From contig JAYGXS010000005.1 of assembly GCA_036362985.1 (NCBI GenBank), positions 27,806,419 through 27,870,418 on the forward strand: DNA of 64,000 bases, in the 5' to 3' direction. The translations under genes were made by a program, and so were the position numbers. Each line of letters starts with the position of its first letter. The first letter of the stretch is position 1. Of the stretch, positions 40,701 through 52,700 are shown piece after piece. Under the pieces are notes generated by a model. The model searched no databases, was not told the origin of the DNA, and saw nothing but the letters and a program-made list of their open reading frames with translations. Origin of the DNA: Ligula intestinalis. Taxonomy: Eukaryota > Platyhelminthes > Cestoda > Diphyllobothriidea > Diphyllobothriidae.

Positions 40701-43700
40701 AAGCCCGTGGTCAACAAACGCAACAATATTTTTCATCCGTATGTAATGAAATGTGGTCAGTTATTATTTATAAGTCCAGGACTGGTTGTCGAAGTAAAAA
40801 GGTAAATCAGTCAGTTTATTCCGTTCATACGGGCGAGTTTATGTTAATTACGCATCATGAAAAGTCGCGAATATTCCCATGTTAGACATGGGAAGTAATT
40901 AAGCATCGTGCCCATGCGTGATTGTAGAGGTCCGATGCTGAATTGCTGAAAGTATATGCTGTTCGTGTTTACGTTTAGAATTATGCTAGTAAGGCATCAT
41001 TCAGACTCGTGCAGATAGTACCGTATGATCCCTTTGCAGGATCTTCAGTAAAGTGATCGAAGGTTTGGGCATGATATCTGGGTAATAATCTGCGCATTTG
41101 CCAATACAAGTGAACATCCATATCCCAGGAAGCAATTGAGAAGAAGAAGAAGAAGAAGAAGACTCGATCACTGGGGCAATATATTTATTCACCTGACGTT
41201 TCGATATCCGTCGCGGATTCGTCATCAGAGACATGAGCAGCACATTTGTTGTCGGCTTGTTGTAGGCAATTGTTCTCTACAAAAACAGTTTGGAACTGAC
41301 GTTCTTGCCTGTGTAAAACAGGCCAGACCCAGAATTTTGAGCATCGCTTTCTATACACAGCGCAAACGCCCCAACAAAAATGTCCTCATGTTGTTTGTAT
41401 GATGAAAAAAATAAACTGACTCTATCGCACTGTTCTCACGGTCTCAATACCTTCAATGGGTTCTGTTTTAAATTGTTCTTCAGGCAATCTGTTAGCGTTG
41501 GATACCTATTAAATATGCATTGCCATTGGTTATTATGCACCCAGAGATGTCACAGACGTCCACACTATGTCCCGCATCCATCGACGTGACGCCCCACCTC
41601 CGTGGCCTCTGTGACCGACAAAGGACGTGCTCCGTAATGCCTGATCCCTCAATGCTGCCCACAAACCAGCCTGCGATCTGTGGCAAAAGACACCTACGCC
41701 TCACATACGCATGCGGTAAGTCAGTACGGAAATATAAACATTGAAAGCCGAATTTGCGGTAGACGATGAGGCAGAAGACCCACCGTGTGTTTGTGATGCA
41801 GCATCGTACGATATGCATACAACAGAGACTTCGTGCAGCTTAGCCTTTGCGCCAGATGCATTCTCCAAAACGTCTTGCCCAGTCGGACCAACGATACAGT
41901 ACAGGAAATAAATGTCGATCTTAAGGTGTTTTTTACCAATCTGATGTAAAGTTTTGTCCTTTAGCTATCTCTTTCTATCATTCTAATAGTTAACTTGACG
42001 AAACATCCTTAACGGAAATTGGTGTAACCGTGAGAATGTGGCGCATTTGGCTCCATTTTACTACAAAACTTTCTTCGAAATTTGCCCGCGCCTCTTACTG
42101 CCTTGGATGGCAAATAAGTTTGCTAAATGTTTCTCTCGCTGAATGAAAGGGAATTGGGTCACTATCAAGCCATGAGGCCGAAAGACCCACTGCCACGGCA
42201 GAAAACGGCTGGAGTCGTTTACCGGATCTGGTGTAGTTGTGGACAAAGCAACTACGTCGGAGAAACCGGGAGATTACTCCGGACGCGAATAGCCGATCAT
42301 GCAGTGGTGGTGAGGAAGAAAGACGTCAACTCCCAGGTTGCAGCTCACTCAACGGGACCTGACCATATTTTCAAGTTTGCCAAGGCCGAAATCCTCGCAA
42401 GCGGGGACAACCGCGTGAGCCGCGAGCTGCTCAAGTCATGGTTTTCAGGCCCCCAGTCCATCAACAAGCGCAACGAGTTGGCGTTCACATACGGTGAACT
42501 GAGACATTTCTGAGCAAGAGAATCAGTCACGTGGGAAGGACTGGGTGCAACAACAACTCCGACGACAGCGTGCATAATTGTCGCGCAATTACCAAACCCA
42601 CATCTGGCGCGGACAAGAACGCTGTGGCAATTAATGAGCAATCGCCGCACCAATTAAGACCTCAAGCGGTGACTACAAGAACTGACAATTATAGTACGCA
42701 TGCGGGTGACCGCCGTGAACTATAAATACCGTGCAATGTTTGCATGTATCACCCCTTATCTGCGTATGTCTCAGACCTGTTTAGGACTACCTATGATTAA
42801 GGATTCCCGACGGAATCCGAAACGTCAGGCAAATAAAACTCTTGTTCCAGTGATCGCTTCTTCGTCTTCTGAACTGCTTCCTGGGACTCGAATATTCGCT
42901 ACTCTTGGCAAGCCATGAATACTGAAACGCAGCAGTTCTACATTCCTTCCACACGCATGACTGAGCGCGACGGTTGTGCAGTAATTTTTTTCTTATTTTA
43001 ATCGAAAATATTGGTTAAAAAGTCATCTAACACTCCACTAGATATACAATCCAAGCGAAAATGCTAGTCCCAGGAAGTAATTGAGAAAAAGCAGATGTGA
43101 TCGCTGGGACAAACTTTTTATTCGCTTGATGTTTCGAAATCCGTCGCGAATCCCTCATCAGAGACCGTAACAGAAACGGGTAATTCAGGTACAGTATGCT
43201 ATTGCATAATTATCACAATTAACTTTTTCCCCTGTCAAGTATAGTTGCCCGCTTGTGCGCTAATGGCCTGATGACCAGCGCGCGGGTCGTGACCTGATTA
43301 ACCTTTATTACCCGTGCTGTACATTGGCGTGATGATTGCTCGGTCATCTGCATAGTGGACTAGATAGCAGACAGCCAAACATCATGCTGTCACTCTCATT
43401 TAAATGGATAAGGTATCTTCAGGGCCCCAACACGTCAGCCCTTCTGTTCCTGTTAATCCCTCCACGTCATTAGGCATCTGGAATATCACTTCATCTGTAG
43501 ATTGCACATTGAGAGTCCGATTTTGTAGTTAGGGCCTGGCAGCTCGAACACCATAAAATGCACTGACGGCCGGGGCCCCTGAATCATGGCGTGTGCAAGG
43601 GCAGTGACTTGGATGTGAATTCATTTCGTAACATCTACCGAATTACGTTCACTCTCGCTAACCTTGATCCAGTGGCAATGACCGAAAGTGGGCTCGGGCA

Positions 43701-46700
43701 TGGTGGTTGAACAAGCCGTCTACACGTGCCCCCCACGCAAAATCATCTACGCATTGTGAGCCAGTTTTGCAAACATATGCGGGCGAATCTGATAGCCTAT
43801 GCCTGGGATTGAGATAGAGGCCACATTAACAAGCAGCTGCAATGCCTACATACAGTACTGACCACCTCGGCTATGCATAAGGCTTTTTCCAATTTTACTG
43901 GGTAATGCCAATCAACAGGAGTAGGCTGGGGGATTTTGTGGTATGGCGAATTCTGAGGCGACATTAAGCATCCAAATTTTACTAAAACTTCCCAATCCCA
44001 AATGCTTGTTTCCGAACAGTTTGTACTCAATCCTACCAGAGACTACAGAATTCAGCTCTGACACAGTTGCACCCATGCATTTAAAAAGAAACTCGTGATG
44101 CCATAATCTGAACTGTGATCTATCGCAAAAGAGATCGGAGACTCGCCCAGCAACAGCCAAAAAACGGTTTATCTTTGTCATTAGTAAAGCAAATAATTGA
44201 GTACAGGCGTTTGCGTTATAAGTAAGGGCTTTCACGACGCCCATTTTATCCTAAGGTCACATTCTATGGTAAATCGTTCTCGTTTCTGCATTTGACTGTG
44301 GCACACAAGAAGACGAAATTACCCGCAGGTAAGAAACGAGGCTGTGACTGCTTACTTTTACGAGCTCCGCGCCTCAGCGTGAATCACCTCGTTAGATTAC
44401 GACAGCAACTGAAAAGTGCTGTACGTCTTCTAACTAGCCAGAACTAAACTAACCACGGCCTTGTTTAAGGACGAGTCTGTCCATAATCCCAAAGCAATTG
44501 ATTCTGGAAAGTGAACTGCAAATACAATTTCAGAGTGTTTATTTAAAGCAGTGAAATGTATTATGTTAGGCGGGAAAAGTGTTGGGCATTTCCGCGAAAA
44601 AATACATACAGGAATTAGGTTGTTATTGTCAAAAGGGAATAGTTAGTGTTGAATGGCCAGAAACCGTAAGCGAATCCGATTATCACGAGTTGGATTTGAC
44701 AGATAGTTATAAATTACCATAGAGCAAAACACAAACTATAGACGAGTGAAAATTTAAGAAGGATTTTTATATCATAAATCCACTCAGCAACTGAAGTGAT
44801 GTTGGAAAGGGTAGAAAATACTGTATTTAAACTGAGACTTAATACATTCCAACAAGCAACGAACATCGCACCCTCTATCCTAAATAAGCATAAGCCCCAT
44901 ATCTATATATTTCCGGACGTTATCTGAGCTTCAGAGTAGTCTCGCTTTATGCACAAAGGCGTTTTAAGAGAGATATGCTAGTCGGTATTTTGCCTTCATA
45001 TCTACGTTTTTTCCCGAACAAACGCATTATGCTAAGGTCTTTTTTACAAAATTACAGAATTACTTTTGATAGCCCATGCCACGTTTATGCATGTATACTG
45101 CCTCAGTTAAAACCCTCAGCCTACTTCCTTACTTGCCGCCTGAGAGCAATGCGCTGTAGGCTACATGTATACACATTAACCCATTCAGCATCTTAACATT
45201 CGGTCTTAAAAATATACATATCGAGAACAGTCTTATTCGTAAAGCAAACAGCTTTCCAACCACCGCCTGGTAAGCCATTGCTCCTGTTCAGAGTGTCGTA
45301 TTCAGGATACCTACTAAAGCACGATGAGGCGTTGCGGCGTCGAGGATAAGTTCAAAAATGACAGCCTCCTCGCTCCAAATCGGCTGGCATCCGAATGTGC
45401 TGCGTCACCGTGAGCCGGTTGACGGCTGCACTGAGTGCTCTGCACTGGGCCACAACTACTTTCGGGCATGTATTTGACAGGCCCTCGGCACAAACCGTTA
45501 TATCATTCGGTTTGTGGCACCACTCCCATCATTCGTGGATTGTAATGCTCGACACACTACCGCTGCGTGGGTGTCGTAAGGAGAAGTGAGCCCGAAACCA
45601 GGAGAATTTATTCTCACAGCTCATCAAAGCACTCCATACTATTAGTAGCTTTAACGACCTTAAATCCATCGCTATACGACAAGAATTGCGACCTAGAAAG
45701 CTGTCAGCTGATGGGGGTAACTTGGGGCTTCTCCTGTCACTTTTCAGTGCAACCTCTATGACACTCCCTTTTGAAAGCCTGATACATGCTGTGGGACTGG
45801 TCCTCCCTGCGACACGCGTGGTCGCACGACTTTTTTTCTTTCTGTCTCTCTCTCTTTCACCCACTGCTCCTGCGCCAACCCGCAGTCGTAGTGATCTGGT
45901 TTTGCCATCGGCGCGAGAGGGAAGGGAAGAGTGGGTGGATAGACACTTTTAAAGTCTCTCTGTCACATTATAGGCGCATATTTCCCTCACTATAAACAAT
46001 CTAATGCGCTTGAAGAGAGAGAGAAAGAATGCTTTGTTTTTAAGGTTATATCCAAACTTTTCAGTAAAAAATGGCTCTAGTCACGGAGAGCAAGGTAAAA
46101 GGTGAGGGGTCATGGTAAAAAGGTCATAGAATACCCAAAATTAAACGCTTATACGATGTCCACGTCTGTTATGGAGACAGGCCGGATTTCAAATATTGAA
46201 TTTCCGTTTCTTCACACGTGAGTTAGCGTGCTAGGAATGGTAGCACAGAGTGCTGATATGCCGATGCACGGCAAGATATATGACGGAAGCTTCGGCGCAT
46301 AGTATGGGAAAACTTCGCAACCATTACTTCAGGGTGGAGATAGTGAGTGATCTCAGTAAGGACGCGATCAGCAAATTGCTTGACTGTTTTTAAATATCAC
46401 TGTATTATAATGTCAGCAAAGAACATAAGAAACGCTGGCGGCTGAAGAGAGCTTCGGAGGGTACGTTAAAAAAAGACTGGGTCCTTTTTAAGTAAAGCTG
46501 GAAAAATATCTGGAGAGCAGTAACGAATAAGGGGGAGAATTCAGGCGAGCGATCACAATACGCTATAAAACCGTGGCTTGGAGAGGTGCTCTGACAACTC
46601 AGACCTCGCTGTCAGCCCAGTTTTGTTCTCTTGTTGGGATCGACTGACTGGCGGACTGAGAGTCAGACTCCAATGGCTCCTTCTCATATAGCTGGCGTCC

Positions 46701-49700
46701 TAGCCAGGTTTGGTGACACGCATAGGAGGAGCGGCCTCGCGCCTGATCTCGCTTCCAGTCTTCTTGACTATGTCTTGATACCAGGCACCAGTGATTGAGG
46801 GAAGGGGGAGTGCAGTAGTTGCGGCGAAAGTTCACTATCACTTGATACTAATTTACGCGCAAGTCACCATCCATGCGCCACTCTGTTGTGGAGCACATGT
46901 TGGGCATAATCGAAATATATGATCGAACTGTCGCAGGCTAATTTCCATACAAGTTCTTACAAGACACGTCACCTCCTTCGGGGGGAAAGCGAGGGATTGA
47001 AGAAAGTGTACGACGGGTGAACGCCACTATGCACAACCTGCCGACAGACAGCTTTTAACCTCGGTCGTTCAAGTCTCTCTAGCAAAACAACCCTCCCAAT
47101 TTACCCAGGCAATCCTCGCATCACATGAGTTTACTGCGATCACCAGAACAACTGACTTGATGCAGGCATGGGAGAAAACTGTAAAAGTCGCCAATTATAC
47201 CCAGTCAGCGTACAGTCGCCAGCTGCCCAAGTGTTCCTTGTTCACGCAGCACTAAAAGCGCTACTTACAGGCAAACTTCGCTAAATTGTTAAAATAGCAT
47301 AGTCGGATGGAGTTTTTCATGACTTACCCACTGTCTTCTCAATGTAAAATGAATTACCTATCTCATAAGTCTTCCCCTCCTCCAGGAGATGCAAATGCAG
47401 GCATCGGATACGATGGCCCATTTTTGTAGACTGCGCTGCATTTTGTCCAGGGGCTAGAGTCTACAGCCCACCTAAATGGAGCCAACTGCTATCGGAAATA
47501 TCACGACCCATGATACAGACGTTTAGCTCCCCAGTGTAGCTACACACCGGAAAATATTCCAATATTTGCATGCAAAAATCTCATCGAAAGAGGTTTCTCT
47601 ATGCCCCGGATCAATGCTTCTGAGGGACAGAACTTTCTTGGGCGTGAGCATAATAAGATTTCTCAGAGGAAATGACAAGTGGTCGGTTTGACTTTTTCAG
47701 ATTTCACTTTCTTTACTTGGTGTTTATTTGCTAGCAGATTCGGCATCTAATGCAGCAAGGGAAAACGAGTCCCGTGTGAGTTATGGAGTTCTGAGTAACT
47801 CAGTGCTGGCGAAAACATTATCCGGTGAATGACCATCGTGTGTTTGAACATCTTGATAGCTTCCCCTGCGTTCATTCGAAGTTATGCCTGCGATGTGACA
47901 GGTGCCCCGACAGGTGCACAAAACAAGCGAGCCATTCCATCTGGAGGCGGCAGTAGCCAAACCGACGCGTATGAATAGACCCACAGCCTACCCTTACACA
48001 TTGAATAATAGAAAGAGAGCCGCCACGAGCGTCCTCTTCCCCCCTTCCCCCCCCCCCCCCCCCCCAGTACCCCCATCGCCGTGCCGTGACATCTCGCGCC
48101 ACGTCCCTCTGTCATCTCCACGTGCGTCAGGACAGGCGGGCGATGAATCATGCGTGTTCGTACAAGATACGACACGTCAGCCCCCCACCCACCTTGTGGA
48201 CCGCTTCCAACCCATCGCACATTCCCCTCCTACACTGCCGGCCCTGCTAATATTTCCGAGGTGTGGAGACGGGGGTAGGACCCGGGCGGTGGTGGTAGTA
48301 GTGCTTTGGTGCCACTGGTACCGCCGTCTGCGTCGAGGTCACGCTGGGCGCAGCAGCGCGGCCGCATGTCGTTTGACTTACCGTTATCCCATAACCGCGC
48401 GCCCCCACAACCAATAACGAAATCTGGGATCCATTTGTAGTTGGCCCGGGTTACTTCACACCCCCTGCCCCTCCGCCTGCCCCGAGGCGACTACTAGTAA
48501 TTTGCAGAGAGCATGTGCATTTGGACGAACTTTTAATTGCTTTCGAAATGACGATGTTGATGCTGCCGCTGTGGCGGGGACAACCGTTCAAGCGGGGGAG
48601 AGAGAGTTTTTGTGGCTTGGGAACGTTAAACTAGTCGGCGCCAGGAATGCTGACTGTCTCTTGGATGCATTTGAGGAGCATAGGTAGAATTTTGAACTGC
48701 CATCGTCAATATCATGTGTCGCGGCTAATATGGTCAAAACGGAATGACTATATCCCCAATTCCTTTTACCTTTTAGTAGCTATGACAGAAGCAGTATTAA
48801 TTTTCACACTCCCTTAGCATTGAAGGATAAGGGGTAAAAATATAAAAAAAGACCATGAATACAATACAGCACCTTTGAACCATGTGAATCTAAAAGACAT
48901 CTTACAGTAGATAAACTAGAACAATATGCGTTATACTGAGATTGCTGTTTGTTTTATGGTTAATACACTTTTGGTTACATCGGTAATGACCATGGAGCAG
49001 CTCAGGAGGCGAAGATACGATCACTGGGTAAAGAAGTGTAGTGAACTTTTGGATTCATGCTCGAGCAGATCATAGAAGACAATGACAGGAAGGGGGGAGG
49101 GTAGAGGCACAGTGCGCGCACTATTTATAGCCCATAGTTGTCACGCTAGCACGGATGTATGACACTTAGTAACTATCATGCTCAACACTGGAGTCGTGGT
49201 TAATGCGATGATGGCTTGGTAGTCCACTAAAGACTGCGCACTCTATGCCCCCTATTCCTCTCTGTCTGTGGTGCTGTGCTCAATCTAGAACGAACATGGA
49301 GTGCCAAGTTACCATCGCATCAATCAGGACCCCATCGGTGATCACGAGATATATTACTTGTAGAGCGCATGTGATGGCGTGGTCATTATGGATTATAAAT
49401 ACTGCAAACCCTGTGCCTCTATCTCCCTTCTGCGATCGCCTCTGAAAAGGGGCTCTAACGAGAACGCGCCGCTTAACTACACGGATGCAGATTGCCAAGC
49501 CATCATCGCATCACTCATGACCTCCCCCCCCCCATCCACAGTGGTGATCAAGAGAGCCGCTTAGTGAAGTGCGCATGTGGTCGCGCAGCCACTACGGATT
49601 ATAGATACCACGCACCCTGTGCATCTTTTCCTCCTTCCTGCGATTGCCTCTGATAATCGGTTCGAACGGGAATCCGAGAGGTCAGGCAGCTAAACCTTTT

Positions 49701-52700
49701 GTTTCAGCGATCACTACTTCGTCTTATGCACAATAGCAAAAACAGCTTGCGGCTCAAGCAGTAGTGGTTGCTCATGAATCTGCCGACTTCAGAAACCTCG
49801 GAGGTCCATCCGGGTCACATCAAATGGGTCGCGATTCTAAAATTGACGTCATTCCGCCTCACAGCTATCCTCCTACCGAATACAGACATAGTTGTCTTGA
49901 AAGTTTAAACCGCAGCAGATAGGGTCAACTAATCCAGAGGTTTCCCTTCTGACCTACCAGCCGATAATTGCCCTGATTTTCGTTCAGTACACTCATACGT
50001 CCGCCAGTCTTGCTCTGTGATGGGTTCCAGTGAGAATCCGAACGTGTAAGCAACGGTCGCCTCTCCTCTCCAATGTGTGCTGTCATTTGGTAAGGTGCCC
50101 GGAGCCTTGTGACAAGTAAATGTGAATCCTGACACAGACTGCTTTGGCCATTGAAGTAAACCCACTACAGTAGCATCACTAGCTAGCGCCCCTACTCGTA
50201 GTTAGTCTGAAATAGTCACTATCCTACCCCCTATAACCGTCGACCATATTTAAATATTACCAACCACCCTTCAGTATGTGTAGACGCTATAGTCGAAGAC
50301 CAGCGTCAAACAGAACATCAACATTCTGTTTTACAAGGAAGACTGATCGACGCATATCACTTTCGTACGAGTTTTTGATGTGCTGAGGAACATTCCGCAA
50401 GCGTGAAGTGGGCTTATGTGAAAATAACATTTGCTTCTGAGTTTGCATAGGGAAAGGTTTCAATTCCCTTTGGTTTTACAATACGCATAGTGGACGTTGT
50501 TTAACGATTTCCACGCCATATGGTCGAGACGCCTGGTTAGCTGGGCGAATTAAATGTTTGTTCAGACGGATTTATCCCTTGGAAAGTAAACGGTTCGGTC
50601 AACATGAATCAAACACAATTACTTTACGAACGCCATCTAGTGAAGGCACGCTTAATTGTGGCCCACTTATGCACGTTTCATCTCGCCGGCCTAGTACCCT
50701 CTTTGTGAGTTAAGCGGTCGTTTTTCTAAGAATTGTGTTGACACCCAAATATTAGGAATTATATCATAGCTTGAAAGAGTCTGCTAAACAAATAAACTTC
50801 TAGAGATTTATTCTTATTTCCATGCTTTTACTGACTTCTGAGTGAGGCAAGGATACTGTTCCGCAGGTAGGAAGTTTCTTCTGTGAAAGTTCTTTATTTC
50901 GGATAGGTTACTTCTTAAACAATGTCTAGTTATTGCATGTGTCAATACATTTTTTTACTGATGGAAGAAAAACAAAATATCCGACTACGACATCGGTGAC
51001 GAAACGAATAGGATTCGAAATAAGAGTAAGAAGAACGTGGAACACGACCGACATCACAGGGACTATATGTTTCTTTTTTCTTATCTTTCGGTGGCCATAA
51101 AAGACTAGGGTTTAGAAGTCCATATTCAACACCAAATATAGTCAGAGCAGCAGGCCTGTAGATTTTCTGGTTTGCGTTTAGACGTATATGTTGGTGTCAG
51201 CAAAGAAGTCCCAGTGCCGAAGCACTCCGGGCCGGGTATGGTTGGCTGATGATGGTGATGAAGTCAGAGATTACATTTTGAGTTCTCGCGGTCTTTGTCA
51301 GTAACGATGATCCGCATATGCTTCCAACCGATTTGCGGCGGCTGGCAGGGCACGAGATTTTTGCGTAACCAATTAGTGAGCGCGCACTTAACAAGAAGTC
51401 CATTTTCTATTGCATTTCAACCTCGGTTATACTATTCAAAATATGTTCTTTTGCATAGAAATGCCATGAAGAGCGGAAAATCAATTTCTTCTTTCTTCTT
51501 CATAACGCCCATACTTTCCACCCTTCTGATTTGTCATAGAAGGCGCTGATAATAATCGTAACTTACCTCTTTTGGTCCTGGTGATTTTCTGTGGGAGGCA
51601 GGGTCACTATCCCACAACTGTGTTCGCTCTGATGAAAGCAACACCAGCATCCCATCATATTTTACGAGGAGGATAATCTTTTTGGATTTGGTGACTCCTT
51701 AGACCCTTATGCGTGTCAGGGAACAAAATGGCTTCGGAATTTTAGCTAACACATTTGCTGTCAGTTGGAAAAATAATCCAACACGTGTATACTACTGGCT
51801 GCCTATAGACAGCTTATGCATATTACCCAGAAATCCCGCTGTAGTTGATGGAGTTAAGCTTGTATATTAATTCATAACGCCGTTTGCAATGACGAGGGAG
51901 ACTGGAATGGCTATTTTTAGCTCATTAACAGTCACCAGCCAGCCAGTCATTCAAAATTGAAGTGGTGTGCCACAAGAGTTTCGAAACCACGACCAGCTAC
52001 CAGTCACTGGGAATCTGCTGGCGGGGCTCCAGTGTGATCTCCAAGGTAGAGCGATCGGTGAACGTGCGTCAACCAGTTTCTATATTCTTGATCTAAACTG
52101 GCAAAAAAGGATTCCGCGACGCAATGGTTAGACCGTTAAATTTATGATCAAGATGTCGCGGATTCCACCTATGCGTCGTGCAGCATTTATGGTTGGGTAT
52201 AACTGGCTAATGAACCAGCAGGGCTCATTCCGGTTTCCCTAGTCCGTGGCGGTAATGCTACTAGCTACTGTGCCGCTGTGCGGTTGCTGGCAGCGCTCGA
52301 GAATGAGCCCAAGACAGAGCGAGGCGAGTGAGTTCTGTTAGCGATCGGTGAACGTTCCTCCAGGAATGTCAAGTATAAATCTCAGCCTAAACGTCCTCAT
52401 TTCGACTAAGTTCACGCTGAGCGTTAGTTCCGGAGCAGGGTAGAAAACTGACATGTCTAGACTGGTACATCTATCATGAGATCCATAAAGAACGCTGGAG
52501 AACTGACATATCAGACTAACCCCTCGCAGTTGGGTCATACGTAAGACGTGACTGGACTTTAGATTAACACCTGGGTTGTCGGTATGATAAAGGAGGTAAT
52601 GGACTAATGCTAATACCGACAGACAGCGGCCTATCATCACCTGTGTTGAATTGGACTGAGTACAGTCAGAATGCCGACAGTTGAAGCGCTGGCCAAGAGG

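Larger units (their letters stand above)
38002..41544 (+). other. Intron 4 (3.5 kb)
   Basis: GTAGCG...CCCAG borders, phase 1. It contains a C tract and GC-rich block (39419-40200), a GAAGAA-rich stretch (about 40330-40390) and a minus-strand hammerhead-containing PLE end (41120-41246). About 38.0-39.4 and 40.4-41.1 kb show nothing recognisable. Confidence 0.75.
42127..42915 (+). mobile_element. 5'-truncated Penelope-like element with 3' hammerhead region
   Basis: The GIY-YIG domain (to 42513) is followed by about 270 bp of 3' sequence. Then comes CTATAAATACCGTGC (42720-42734), shared with the 49-kb cluster, then the hammerhead at about 42789-42832. After it lies GGCAAATAAAACTCTTGTTC and a tail CTGCTTCCTGGGACTCGAAT. 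The same hammerhead-tail order is seen at 41.2, 43.1 and 58.7 kb. Hammerhead motifs in PLE terminal repeats are established knowledge for animal PLEs. Confidence 0.8.

Noticed and set aside
47902..48417. 171-codon plus-strand open frame as a proline-rich protein
   Set aside because: The Pro run is a 19-C homopolymer; the flanks show no conserved motif.
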